NCBI RefSeq assembly: GCF_900102195.1
Contig: NZ_FNBE01000005.1
Location: 1-49,518 of the forward strand
Direction of reading: 5' to 3'
DNA: 49,518 bases
From: Pseudonocardia oroxyli
Lineage (GTDB): Bacteria > Actinomycetota > Actinomycetes > Mycobacteriales > Pseudonocardiaceae
Shown in pieces: positions 1-8,380 of this stretch (positions are counted from its first letter, which is position 1; each line of letters begins with the position of its first letter). The notes under the pieces are model-generated. The model searched no databases. It had not been told where the DNA came from and saw only the letters and a program-made list of their open reading frames with translations. The translations under genes and the position numbers were made by a program.

Positions 1-522
1 CTCGGCCCGCGAGACACCTGCGTGGTGATCGGCGCCGGGGGCCTGGGGCACATCGGGATCCAGGTGCTGAAGGCGCTGAGCCCGGCCCGGCTGGTCGTAC
101 TGGACCGCAACCCCGACGCGGTGAAGCTGGCCGAGTCCATCGGCGCGGACCTCGCCATCGTGGCCGACGGCGGGCACGTCGACGAGGTGCTCGCGCTCGG
201 CGGGGCGGAGGTGGTGGTCGACTTCGTCGGCGAGGGCGGCAGCACCGCCGAGGGACTGGCCATGACCAAGCCCGCCGGCGACTACCACGTCGTCGGATAC
301 GGGGAGAACCTCAACCTGCCGACGATCGACCTGGTCTCGGCGGAGAAGAACGTGGTGGGCAACCTGGTCGGCAGCTACAACGACCTCTGCGACCTCATGG
401 AGCTCGCCGCGCGCGGCCTGGTCACCCTGCACACCCAGCGCTACGCCCTCGACGACTTCCAGCAGGCCATCACCGACCTGGACGAGGGCCGCGTGCGAGG
501 GCGCGCCATCCTCGTCCCCTGA
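1..522 (+). CDS. Zinc-type alcohol dehydrogenase, C-terminal part (5' end outside the window)
   Basis: The reading frame is open from base 1 and ends at TGA 520-522, so about 173 C-terminal residues of a medium-chain dehydrogenase are present. The Rossmann glycine motif VIGAGGLGHIGIQ lies near the beginning. It is followed by an acidic strand end (VVLDRN), which usually favours NAD(H) over NADP(H), and the fold closes with the family's DEGRVRGRAILVP ending. The catalytic zinc ligands would be in the missing N-terminal half, so substrate and metal use cannot be judged. A hairpin terminator follows 13 bases later. Assignment to the NAD-dependent alcohol dehydrogenase family is secure; the substrate is unknown. 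Confidence 0.85.
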   Translation, partial: LGPRDTCVVIGAGGLGHIGIQVLKALSPARLVVLDRNPDAVKLAESIGADLAIVADGGHVDEVLALGGAEVVVDFVGEGGSTAEGLAMTKPAGDYHVVGYGENLNLPTIDLVSAEKNVVGNLVGSYNDLCDLMELAARGLVTLHTQRYALDDFQQAITDLDEGRVRGRAILVP

Positions 523-534
523 CCCCCGGACACA

Positions 535-581
535 CGAACGGCGCTTTCGCTCACGAGGGCTGTGAGCGAGAGCGCCGTTCG
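535..581. terminator. Bidirectional hairpin terminator between convergent genes
   Basis: Two 20-nt arms (535-554 and 562-581) are complementary apart from one position that is a G-U pair in RNA, with a 7-nt loop. It sits between the converging dehydrogenase and FtsH-like genes. The same arm sequence recurs almost exactly at 12691-12734, so this belongs to a dispersed terminator-like repeat family. Confidence 0.8.
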
Positions 582-586
582 TCGGG

Positions 587-2977
587 TTACTGCGCGGTGG
601 CCGCGGCCGAGTGGCCCTCCTCGCGCTCGCGGATCGCGGGCAGCGCCAGCCGGACCGGGGCGTGGGCGCGGTGCGCGCCCGCCGCGGCGGCGTGGTACTC
701 CTCCAGCTGGGACAGGAAGTCCGGGTCGGCGTAGATCCGGCCGTCGACGTTCACGCCCTCACGGCCGGTCAGGACCGCCTCGACGTCCTCGCCCGTGAGG
801 GTCTTGTGCGTCTCCAGCGCGTGCGCGATGGCGAGCACGGACGCCCGGTTCTCCCGCAGGATCTCCTCGGCCTTGTCCAGCAGCCCGCCGAGGTGGTCCT
901 CGATCCGGTCCGCGAGCGCGCGCCGGATGACCTCCTCGGTGGAGCCGTCCTTGCCGGGGGCGCCCTTGCCGCCGCCGGGCGAGCCGACCTCGAGGCGCCG
1001 GGCCGAGGAGTACGACGAGACCGTCGACCCCATGCCCCACATGCCCTCCATGAACGACGCCACGGTCGTCGCCGACTCGAGGTCGCCCGAGACGCCGGAC
1101 GAGCTGTCGCCGTCGAAGAACATCCGCTCGCCGGCGAGCGAGGCCAGGGACACCAGGATGTCCGCCTCGTACTCCGAGCGCCACCGGGTGAACTGGTCCT
1201 CCGGCGGGATGCTCGCGACCATGCCGAGGTAGTCGGAGCCCTTCTCGATGGTCGCCAGGTCGATCTCCATGTGCTCGCGCACCCGGAAGGCGACGACGGC
1301 GTGGCAGCCCTCGTGCACGGCGACGGCGTGCCGCTCGCGCTCGATGTACTCCACGTCCTCGGGCGGGCCGAGCTCCTTGAGCTGCTTGGCCCGCATCAGG
1401 TCGCGGTAGGTGATGACCTCGCGGCCGTCCCGGATCGCGGTGATCAGGGCCTCGTTCACCAGGTCCTTGATCGTGGCGCCCGTGGCGTAGGGGGTGATCG
1501 TGGCGAGCTTGTCCAGGTGCTCCTCGGTGATCTCGTGGGGCACCTTGTCCAGGTAGCCCTTGTAGGTCATGATCCGGCCCGCCTTGGACGGGTAGCCGAC
1601 CCGGTAGATCCGGTCGATGCGGCCCGGCCGCAGGAGCGCCTCGTCGAGGGACTCCGGCATGTTCGTGGCCATCATGACCAGGATCCGGTACTTGGGCGGC
1701 GGCTTGGGCCGCATGCCCAGCGCGCGCCTGCCCCACCGGTTCAGCAGGCCACGGGGCTTCTTCAGCCCGGACAGCTCGGTGAGCAGCGCCTGGAGCGTGC
1801 CGCCACCCCCGCCGCCGCCCTGCATCCCGCCCATCATGAAGCGGCTGGACGTCTCCTGCGGCGGCGGCACCGAGGACATCGAGTTGCGGAACAGCATCGA
1901 CTGCGTGTCCCGGGACAGGTAGGAGAAGCCGTGGCAGCCCGAGCCGTGGAAGGGCGGGGGCGTGAACCCGCGCGGCGCCCCGCCGGGGGCGGTGCCCGCG
2001 AGGGTGCCGCGGTTGCCGAGCGCGTCCGCCTCGTCGAAGAAGACGATCACGCCGCCGTAGCGCAGCGAGAGCTTGCGCAGCTTGCGGAACAGCGACTTGA
2101 CCTTGAGGATCCCGACGCCCATGAACATGTTGATGAAGGCGCCCGGGTCGACGAAGACGTAGGGCTTGCCGGTCTCGCCCGCGACGGCCTCGGCCATCAG
2201 CGTCTTGCCGGTGCCGGGCGGCCCCCAGAGCAGCAGACCGCCGGGCACGTACCCGCCCTTGGCCTCGATCTCCTCCGGCTTCTCGAGGAACATGATGTTC
2301 TCGCGGATGCGCTGGACCACGTGGTCCTGGCCCCAGACGTCCGTGAAGCGGGTCTTGATGTCGTCCGGGTAGTAGGTGTCCACACCGCCCCGGGAGAGCA
2401 GCCAGAACAGCCCGACGAACTGGAACGCGATGAAGAAGAACGCGAAGGCCAGCTGGAAGATGAACGGCAGCGCCTGGAAGAGCAGCGCGGGCGCCTGGAA
2501 GATCGCCAGGAACGGGGACGTGCCCAGCGCCGCGCCGGCGACCAGCGCCACCAGGACGATGAACGCGACCCACTTCAGCGCCCGGGCGACCCGGAAGCGG
2601 GTCCAGTCCGACCAGCGCCGCTTGAGCATCCGGTCGGTGCCGCCGAAGACCTTCTGGGTCCAGAAGACGTGGTAGGCCGACCACCGCTCCGAGAGGAAGT
2701 AGTGCAGCTGGCGCAGCACCTCGACCCCGGCCAGCCAGAGCAGCCACTGCGAGTCGACGAGCTCGATGCGCAGCGCGTCCGGGAACGTCATCAGCGGGTT
2801 GTCCGCCACCTGCGACCAGACGATCACGAAGAACGCGATGACCAGTAGCAGCAGGATCTTGGACCGGTCCCACAGGGACATCTTCTTGCGCTTCGCCTCG
2901 TACTTCGGCGGAGGCGGCTCGTGGTGCGCCGAGCCCTCGGGCTGCGGCGCGCCGACGGTGTCGTCAACGATGGTCAT
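587..2977 (-). CDS. FtsH-like membrane AAA+ zinc metalloprotease with a Gly/Met-rich insertion in the AAA domain
   Basis: This 796-residue protein has about four N-terminal membrane segments (near residues 41-57, 79-90, 137-153 and 173-196). An AAA domain follows, with Walker A GPPGTGKT (252-259), Walker B VIVFFDEAD (310-318) and the second-region arginines RPGRIDR (450-456). The C-terminal part is an M41-type peptidase with an intact HEGCH zinc motif (555-559) and the expected downstream aspartate in SGDLESAT (about 632), so proteolytic activity is predicted. Unusually, about 70 residues rich in Gly, Pro, Met and Ser, ending in eight consecutive glycines, separate Walker B from the rest of the AAA core. 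The start ATG overlaps the stop of the upstream lipoprotein gene by 4 bp, implying translational coupling. It is probably a second, divergent FtsH rather than the housekeeping copy. Confidence 0.85.
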   Translation of the reverse strand: MTIVDDTVGAPQPEGSAHHEPPPPKYEAKRKKMSLWDRSKILLLLVIAFFVIVWSQVADNPLMTFPDALRIELVDSQWLLWLAGVEVLRQLHYFLSERWSAYHVFWTQKVFGGTDRMLKRRWSDWTRFRVARALKWVAFIVLVALVAGAALGTSPFLAIFQAPALLFQALPFIFQLAFAFFFIAFQFVGLFWLLSRGGVDTYYPDDIKTRFTDVWGQDHVVQRIRENIMFLEKPEEIEAKGGYVPGGLLLWGPPGTGKTLMAEAVAGETGKPYVFVDPGAFINMFMGVGILKVKSLFRKLRKLSLRYGGVIVFFDEADALGNRGTLAGTAPGGAPRGFTPPPFHGSGCHGFSYLSRDTQSMLFRNSMSSVPPPQETSSRFMMGGMQGGGGGGGTLQALLTELSGLKKPRGLLNRWGRRALGMRPKPPPKYRILVMMATNMPESLDEALLRPGRIDRIYRVGYPSKAGRIMTYKGYLDKVPHEITEEHLDKLATITPYATGATIKDLVNEALITAIRDGREVITYRDLMRAKQLKELGPPEDVEYIERERHAVAVHEGCHAVVAFRVREHMEIDLATIEKGSDYLGMVASIPPEDQFTRWRSEYEADILVSLASLAGERMFFDGDSSSGVSGDLESATTVASFMEGMWGMGSTVSSYSSARRLEVGSPGGGKGAPGKDGSTEEVIRRALADRIEDHLGGLLDKAEEILRENRASVLAIAHALETHKTLTGEDVEAVLTGREGVNVDGRIYADPDFLSQLEEYHAAAAGAHRAHAPVRLALPAIREREEGHSAAATAQ

Positions 2978-3654
2978 GGGCCCTCCCGGACCGTGAACGA
3001 GGAGACGACGCCGTCGATCTCGGACTGTCTCTTCTCGAAACAGTCAACCGAACAGCGTGCCAAGGCGAGATAAAGTTTGCTCGCGTCGTCGTTGAGATAG
3101 CCGGTCTGGTCGAAGATCTGGGGCTCGCCGCCGTTCACCCGGTAGGAGAACACCGAGTGCACGCCGCGGATCCCGTCGCCGGGGGTGAGCACCTCGTCGC
3201 CGAGCAGCGTGAAGCCGGTCAGGCCGCTCGCGGCCCCGCCGAGCTGCATCTGCTGGCGCGCCGACTGCGACACCGGGTAGATGAAGTCCCGCACGGTGTC
3301 CAGCGAGATCTGCCCGCGAGACTCCTCCGGGATCGGCTGGACGGTCACCAGGATCGCGGGCGACTCGGCCGCCTCGCCGATGATGTGGTTGAGCGACGGC
3401 TGCGCGTCCGAGTCGTAGGCCTCGATCCACACCCCCTGGGACGAGTCGTCCGCCGACTCGACCCCGAGCTGGCTGGCGACCTGGGCCGGGTCCACCTGTT
3501 TCCAGGAGGTCGGCACCTTCAGGTAGGTGCGGTCCGCGGAGTTCGTGACGTAGGTCCAGGACGGAGCCCCGCACCCGACGAGCAGGGTCAGTGCCGCCAC
3601 GACCGCCACGACCGCCGCCCCGAGGAGTACGGGCCGCCCCGTACGTCCTGCCAT
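2974..3654 (-). CDS. Putative lipoprotein translationally coupled to the FtsH-like protease
   Basis: The 226-residue product begins with a basic segment, a hydrophobic stretch and the lipobox LLVGC with Cys28, so a lipid-anchored exported protein is predicted. The rest is a soluble domain without a motif I recognise; two further Cys near the C-terminus (ARCSVDCFE) could form a disulfide. The frame stays open upstream, but the ATG at 3654 is preferred because it places the lipobox correctly and has a GGGGAGG ribosome site 8-9 nt upstream. Its stop overlaps the protease start (ATGA), suggesting that it presents substrates to, or modulates, the membrane protease. That role is inferred only from coupling. 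Confidence 0.75.
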   Translation of the reverse strand: MAGRTGRPVLLGAAVVAVVAALTLLVGCGAPSWTYVTNSADRTYLKVPTSWKQVDPAQVASQLGVESADDSSQGVWIEAYDSDAQPSLNHIIGEAAESPAILVTVQPIPEESRGQISLDTVRDFIYPVSQSARQQMQLGGAASGLTGFTLLGDEVLTPGDGIRGVHSVFSYRVNGGEPQIFDQTGYLNDDASKLYLALARCSVDCFEKRQSEIDGVVSSFTVREGP

Positions 3655-4044
3655 GGATGTCCTCCCCCGCCGTGACTGTTCCGTGACCTTCGAGTATGCG
3701 GCACGAAACGCTCGCGACACTGCACCGTTCAGGTTGCGACCAGGTTTCGCCCCGGCCGGAGTGTGACCATCCCACCGCGCCGCGTCCAGGACGACTCGGG
3801 GGCGCCTTCGGCGTGGCGTGCGCCGTGCGGTCGGGGACGTCGGCGAGCGGGTGCGCGGTGCGACCGTTCGGCCTCGGTGCGTGGCGAACCTGAAGAGGTT
3901 GCTCGGCGAATGGAGCAATATTCGGGGCGTTCAGTCTCATTTCGGGCACGTGACCGACCGCCCGTCCCGCCTCGGACGCCGCCGCCCGGCGCCACCCTTA
4001 AGTTTCCGTACCCGACGCACGGCCCCTCCTTACCGTCGCTCGCC
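3655..4044. other. Divergent intergenic region, 390 bp
   Basis: This holds the promoters of the lipoprotein-FtsH operon (leftward; a possible -10 CATACT lies about 40 nt before the start) and the flavocytochrome gene (rightward; TACCGT at 4031-4036). I see no convincing small gene, RNA gene or long repeat. The short open frames here lack ribosome sites and read like chance GC-rich frames. Confidence 0.5.
4031..4036 (+). promoter_or_regulatory. Candidate -10 element of a leaderless promoter (flavocytochrome gene)
   Basis: TACCGT lies 8 nt before the GTG at 4045, so transcription would begin at or just before the start codon. There is no purine-rich ribosome site before this GTG, which fits a leaderless message and supports the chosen start. 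No convincing -35 is visible. Confidence 0.45.
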
Positions 4045-5364
4045 GTGGACAGGACGACTGAGCGGGAGAGCCGCGACGGGGCGCGCGGGGCGTGGGCGGC
4101 GGTGCTGCTCGTGGTCCTCGCCGGGCCCGCGGTGGCCTACCTGCTGACCTCGCCCACCACCGGACTGTGGAAGCAGCTGTCCTCGGTCACCGGCCTCGTC
4201 GCGCTGTCCGCGCTGGTCTGCACCGCGTGCCTCCCCTCGCGGCTGCGCGGCCTGACCCGGACGTTCGGCATCGAGACCGTCGTCGGGCTGCACCGCCAGC
4301 TCGGCATCCTGTGCGCGGTCCTGATCGCGCTGCACCTCGCCGCCGTCGTGGCGGCCAACCCGGCGCAGGTCGCCCTGCTGCTGGTGCCGTCGGCCCCGGC
4401 ACGGGCGCAGGCGGCGGTCGGCGCGACCGTCGCCCTGGCGCTGCTGGTGGTGCTCGCGCTGGAGCGCCGCCGGATCCGGGCGCGCTACGAGGTCTGGCGC
4501 TGGATGCACCTGTTCCTCGCGGTGCTGGTGCTCGGCGGCTCCGCCCTGCACGTGCTGTGGCTCAAGCAGATGGTGACCGACGCCGTGATGGCGCCGATCC
4601 TCGCCGGGCTCGGCCTGCTCGTCGTCGCCGTGTTCGTGATGCGGTGGTGGGGCCGGTCGGTGCTCGAGCGCGGCGGCGAGTTCGTCGTGGCGCAGGTGCG
4701 GGCCGAGAACCCGACGGTCACCACCGTCGTGCTGTCCCCGCAGCTCCGGTTCTCCCCCGGACAGTTCGCCTGGATGCGGCTGCAGCGCTCCGCGGTGGAG
4801 GAGCACCCCTTCACCATCGCGAGCAGCGCGCACGATCCGCAGCACACCGAGTTCACGATCCGCGGCAACGGCGACTTCGCCGCCTCGGTGCGCGAGCTGC
4901 GGCCGGGGGACTCCGTGTGGGTCGACGGCCCGTACGGCTCCTTCACCTCCGACGCCGTGCCCACCCAGGGCCTCGTCCTCATCGCGGCGGGCGTGGGCAT
5001 CACCCCGATGATGTCCATGCTGCGCACCGCCGCCGACCGGGGCGACCAGCGCCCGCACCGCCTGGTGTACGTGGCCCGCGACGCGGCCGACCTCCTGTTC
5101 CGCCAGGAGCTCGCGCAGCTGCGCCACTACCTCGACCTGGAGGTCACCGAGGTCCTGCGCAGGCCGTCGGCGACCTGGACCGGGGCGACGGGCGAGATCG
5201 ACGTCGCGCTGCTGAACACCGTCCTGACGACCGTCGACGCCGCCCCGCGACTGGACTACTTCCTCTGCGGGCCGCCGTCGATGGTCGACGACGTGCTCGC
5301 CGCCCTCACCTCGATGGGCGTGCCCGACGACCGGATCCACACCGAACAGTTCGACATGGCCTGA
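4045..5364 (+). CDS. Ferric-reductase-like membrane flavocytochrome (ferredoxin-NADP reductase fold)
   Basis: The N-terminal 200 residues form about six membrane helices carrying paired histidines (His83/His97 and His155/His169), the spacing expected for two b-type hemes in ferric reductase/NADPH-oxidase-like domains. The cytosolic half has the FAD motif HPFTIASS (254-261), the NAD(P) motif LIAAGVGITPMMS (312-324) and a CGPPSM segment near the end, as in the FNR superfamily. It should move electrons from NAD(P)H through FAD and heme across the membrane to an outside acceptor. The open frame extends upstream to 3763, but GTG 4045 is preferred because hydrophobic coding starts there and a -10-like hexamer sits 8 nt before it. 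The acceptor is unknown; the next two genes encode exported proteins and are candidate partners. Confidence 0.85.
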   Translation: MDRTTERESRDGARGAWAAVLLVVLAGPAVAYLLTSPTTGLWKQLSSVTGLVALSALVCTACLPSRLRGLTRTFGIETVVGLHRQLGILCAVLIALHLAAVVAANPAQVALLLVPSAPARAQAAVGATVALALLVVLALERRRIRARYEVWRWMHLFLAVLVLGGSALHVLWLKQMVTDAVMAPILAGLGLLVVAVFVMRWWGRSVLERGGEFVVAQVRAENPTVTTVVLSPQLRFSPGQFAWMRLQRSAVEEHPFTIASSAHDPQHTEFTIRGNGDFAASVRELRPGDSVWVDGPYGSFTSDAVPTQGLVLIAAGVGITPMMSMLRTAADRGDQRPHRLVYVARDAADLLFRQELAQLRHYLDLEVTEVLRRPSATWTGATGEIDVALLNTVLTTVDAAPRLDYFLCGPPSMVDDVLAALTSMGVPDDRIHTEQFDMA

Positions 5365-5502
5365 CCCCGCACCACCACCCCCGCACCACCCCGCAGTACC
5401 CGGCTCGCTCCCCCTCGTGCCGGGCAGGCTCCCCGCTCCCGTTCCGACGGGCGGGTCCGCAAGCTCCCCCTTGTGGGCCGCTCCCCCCGAAAGGTCCCCC
5501 CG

Positions 5503-6798
5503 ATGTTGCACCGCATCCCACGCTCCGTGCGTTGGGTCCTGCTCGTCGCCGTCCTCGGCGCCATCACGGCCTCCGTGGTGCAGTCCTGGACGGCGGGCGC
5601 CCCCGGCGTCGGCGGCTGGCAGCAGACCCAGTGGGGTCCGCTCAGCCCCGCCGACCGCGACCTGCTGATCAAGGTCCGGCAGGCCGGTCTGTGGGAGGCC
5701 CCCACCGGCCAGCAGATGGCCCAGCAGGCGACCAACCCCCAGGTCAAGGAGACCGGACAGCACCTGGCCGAGCAGCACGCCGTGCTCGACCAGATCGTCC
5801 GCGGGGTCGCCGACAAGCTCGACGTCCAGCTCCCGAGCAGCCCCACGGCCCAGCAGGTCTCGTGGATGAACCAGATCAGCGGCGCAACGGGCGACAACTA
5901 CGACCGGACCGCGGTGCAGATCGTCCGGATGGCGCACGGGATCGTCCTGCCGGTGATCGCCGAGGTGCGGGTCAGCACCCGCAACTCCGAGGTCAGGGCC
6001 TTCGCGGACACCGCCTTCCAGTACGTCACCACGCACATCGCGATGCTGGAGGCCACCGGTCTGGTGGACTACTCGGCGCTGCCCGCCCCGCCGTCCCCCG
6101 GCCTGTTCAGCGGGTCCGTCACGCCCGCCGACCTGATCGTCCCCGCGGTGGTGTTCCTGGCCTGCATCGGCGCCGCGACCGGGCTGATCGTGACGCTGCG
6201 CCGGGGCCGGAAGAGGAAGGGACCGGCCCCGGTGGCGCCCGCGACCGGCAGCCAGCTCGCGTCCCTGCACGCCCAGCCGATGGTGACCTTCCCCGAACCG
6301 CGCGGACGCGGCCGGGCGTCCCTGCCGGTCGGCGGCTCGCCCGCGGTGTCGCAGACCGGTGGGCACCGGCGTCGGCGGTCGCGCTCCGGCGCCGACAGCT
6401 CGGCCACCGGCGGCTTCCGCCGGGACGACTCCGGCGCCTTCCGCTGGGACGACGCACTGCGCACCGACCGCCCCGCCGACCTCGACTCCGGCGCCATCCC
6501 CACCCAGGCCACGGACTCGGGCGCCTTCCGGGCGACGCGGCGCTCCGCGGGCGGGACCGGCCGGTTCCGCGCCGCAGGATCGGCGGGCTCGTCGGACACC
6601 GGCGGCCACCGGGTCGGCGGCACCGCGACCGCGGTGAGCGACTCCGGCGGGTTCGGCGCCGTGTCGGACACCGGCGCCCGCCGCCGCGCCCGCTCCGCCA
6701 CCTCCGGCAACTTCCGCTTCGACGACCTGCTCGGCGACGGCCACCCCGACCGCGCCGACCGCTCCCCCCACACCCCGACCCGAGGAATGACCCGCTGA
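5503..6798 (+). CDS. DUF4142 protein with membrane anchor and long disordered cytosolic tail
   Basis: The 431-residue product has an N-terminal signal or anchor helix (about 10-27), then a helical DUF4142 domain (about 46-190) containing several histidines. A second membrane helix (about 211-232) follows, with basic residues after it, then a 190-residue low-complexity tail. The tail repeats short motifs: FRRDD, FRWDD and FRFDD, plus several SGAF/SGGF/GGHR units. The topology places DUF4142 outside and the tail in the cytosol. ATG 5503 follows GAAAGG by 8 nt; the frame is open a little further upstream. The stop overlaps the next start by one base (TGATG). DUF4142 has no firm biochemical role; a metal or redox function is suggested only by the neighbouring flavocytochrome. 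Confidence 0.8.
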   Translation: MLHRIPRSVRWVLLVAVLGAITASVVQSWTAGAPGVGGWQQTQWGPLSPADRDLLIKVRQAGLWEAPTGQQMAQQATNPQVKETGQHLAEQHAVLDQIVRGVADKLDVQLPSSPTAQQVSWMNQISGATGDNYDRTAVQIVRMAHGIVLPVIAEVRVSTRNSEVRAFADTAFQYVTTHIAMLEATGLVDYSALPAPPSPGLFSGSVTPADLIVPAVVFLACIGAATGLIVTLRRGRKRKGPAPVAPATGSQLASLHAQPMVTFPEPRGRGRASLPVGGSPAVSQTGGHRRRRSRSGADSSATGGFRRDDSGAFRWDDALRTDRPADLDSGAIPTQATDSGAFRATRRSAGGTGRFRAAGSAGSSDTGGHRVGGTATAVSDSGGFGAVSDTGARRRARSATSGNFRFDDLLGDGHPDRADRSPHTPTRGMTR

Positions 6799-7715
6799 TG
6801 GCTCCCCTGACCGATCCCCAGACCCGCCGGATCAGGCGCGTGTTGGCCACCGCGGCGGCCGCGGCCGTCGTCGTGCTGGTTCCCACCGCCTGCGACTACG
6901 CGATCGCCTCCGACCGGATCCCGCAGAACTCGAACGGCGCCTCCGGCCAGCACTCCGGGCACGGCACGGTGGAGAACGCGTCCAGCTCGTCGTCCGGTTC
7001 CTCGTCCGGCGCGACCGCCACCGGGTCCGCCGAGCCGAGCACGTCGGAGGACCCGCAGGAGCAGCAGGAGACCGCGGCACCGACCAGCTCGAGTGCCGCC
7101 CCCACCTCCGCGGCCGAGCAGGGCGGGGAGGGCAAGAAGGACGACGAGAAGCCGGCCGCGCCCGCGAACAACGGGCTCGACGTCCTCGCCCGGGACTGCT
7201 CGAAGTCCCAGCTCCCGCCGCACGACGGGTTCCAGAAGGGCGACCGCTGCGTCGACACCGCCTTCGGCGAGGTCGGTTCCGCCGCGCAGAACCCGACCCT
7301 GCTCATCACCGAGTCGCCGGACACCATCAAGGCGGGCGAGGCCTTCGCCCTCACCGTGAGCACCCAGAACCTGATCCGCGACCGCTTCCTCGGCGCGGCG
7401 GCGGGCGGCTACTACCTGGAGAGCTCGGTCCTCGAGGGCGGCATCCAGCGCGGCCACTTCCACACCGCCTGCCGGGAGATCGGCAACGGCTCCGCGGCGC
7501 CCGACCCCGCCCCCGCACCCGCCTTCTTCCTCGCCACCCAGGACAACAAGGGCGGTGAGGGCGTGAGCGACGTGAAGGTCGAGATCCCGAAGCTCGACAA
7601 GCCCGGGAAGTACCAGTGCGCCGTGTGGGCGGGCGACGGCTCGCACCGCATCCCGATGATGGAGCGCGCGAACCAGATCCCGGCGTTCGACTCCGTGCGG
7701 ATCACCGTCGAGTAG
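6798..7715 (+). CDS. Exported, probably lipid-anchored protein of unknown function
   Basis: The 305-residue product starts with a basic N-terminus and hydrophobic segment ending in VPTAC (Cys32), a weak lipobox. About 110 residues of Ser/Gly/Glu/Pro-rich linker follow, then a compact C-terminal domain (about 150-305). That domain has an Ig-like character (ESPDTIKAGEAFALTVST near its start, PGKYQCAVWAGDGSH near its end). It contains a HFHTAC motif and several Cys, so a metal or disulfide site is possible. The ATG shares one base with the DUF4142 stop, so the two are translated together. The cluster reads as transmembrane electron donor, membrane-anchored DUF4142 and surface lipoprotein; I infer a cell-surface redox or metal role but no motif proves it. 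Confidence 0.75.
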   Translation: MAPLTDPQTRRIRRVLATAAAAAVVVLVPTACDYAIASDRIPQNSNGASGQHSGHGTVENASSSSSGSSSGATATGSAEPSTSEDPQEQQETAAPTSSSAAPTSAAEQGGEGKKDDEKPAAPANNGLDVLARDCSKSQLPPHDGFQKGDRCVDTAFGEVGSAAQNPTLLITESPDTIKAGEAFALTVSTQNLIRDRFLGAAAGGYYLESSVLEGGIQRGHFHTACREIGNGSAAPDPAPAPAFFLATQDNKGGEGVSDVKVEIPKLDKPGKYQCAVWAGDGSHRIPMMERANQIPAFDSVRITVE

Positions 7716-7757
7716 GCGTGTCCCGCCACTGATCCCGACCGAGGCCTGGCGGCCCGA

Positions 7758-7792
7758 CCCGGCGTCGACGGCCGGGATGGGGCGGGCCCGCC
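7758..7792. terminator. Possible weak terminator between convergent genes
   Basis: Between the exported-protein gene and pyrE are a small hairpin (CCCGGC 7758-7763 with GCCGGG 7771-7776) and a self-complementary GGCGGGCCCGCC (7781-7792). Both are short and no U tract follows, so this is tentative. Confidence 0.3.
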
Positions 7793-7802
7793 GGACACCC
7801 CG

Positions 7803-8375
7803 TCAGAGGCCGAGGTCGGCGAGGCCGAGGAGCGCGCGGTACGGCGCGCCCTCGGCCTCGATCGCCTCCTTGGCACCGGTGTCCCGGTCGACGACGGTCA
7901 CGACCCCCACGACCGTCGCCCCCGCCTCGCGGACGGCACGGACGGCCTGCAGCACCGAGCCGCCGGTCGTCGAGGTGTCCTCGACGACCAGGACCGCCCG
8001 GCCCGCGATGTCCGGGCCCTCGATCAGCCGCTGCATCCCGTGCTCCTTGGTGGCCTTGCGGACCACGAAGGCGTCGACCGGCAGCACGGCCGGGTCGTCG
8101 GCGCGCTCGGCCGCGGCGGCGTGCAGGATCGCGTCCGCCACCGGGTCCGCGCCCAGCGTCAGCCCGCCGACGGACGAGTAGGTCCAGTCCGCCGTCAGCG
8201 CCCGGAGCAGGCGCCCGATCAGCGGCGCCGCCTCGTGCTGCAGGGTGACCCGGCGCAGGTCGACGTAGTAGTCCGCCTCCTTGCCCGACGACAGGGTGAC
8301 CCTGCCGTGCACGACGCCCAGCTCGCGGACGAGCTCGGCCAGCCGGAGCCGGTCGGTGTCGGTGTAGGTGCTCAT
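7803..8375 (-). CDS. pyrE: Orotate phosphoribosyltransferase
   Basis: The 190-residue enzyme converts orotate and PRPP to orotidine 5'-phosphate in de novo pyrimidine synthesis. The PRPP-binding loop VLVVEDTSTTGGS is exact for the family. Other conserved segments are LSSGKEADYYVDLR near the N-terminus, the GGLTLGADP substrate region and the FVVRKATKEHG lysine-containing loop. ATG 8375 is the correct start for this length; the longer open frame to 8687 is an artefact of GC-rich sequence. It lies 5 bp after the stop of the short-chain dehydrogenase gene, so both are probably co-transcribed. In M. tuberculosis, pyrE is likewise near clpB. Confidence 0.95.
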   Translation of the reverse strand: MSTYTDTDRLRLAELVRELGVVHGRVTLSSGKEADYYVDLRRVTLQHEAAPLIGRLLRALTADWTYSSVGGLTLGADPVADAILHAAAAERADDPAVLPVDAFVVRKATKEHGMQRLIEGPDIAGRAVLVVEDTSTTGGSVLQAVRAVREAGATVVGVVTVVDRDTGAKEAIEAEGAPYRALLGLADLGL

Positions 8376-8380
8376 AACCT

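Noticed and set aside
611..2848. Long rightward frame opposite the FtsH-like gene
   Set aside because: The leftward frame has complete AAA and M41 motifs; the rightward one is compositional noise.
4092..6797. Upstream extension of the lipoprotein frame through the flavocytochrome and DUF4142 genes
   Set aside because: The translation is Arg/Pro-rich shadow sequence. The signal peptide begins at ATG 6798, which overlaps the DUF4142 stop.
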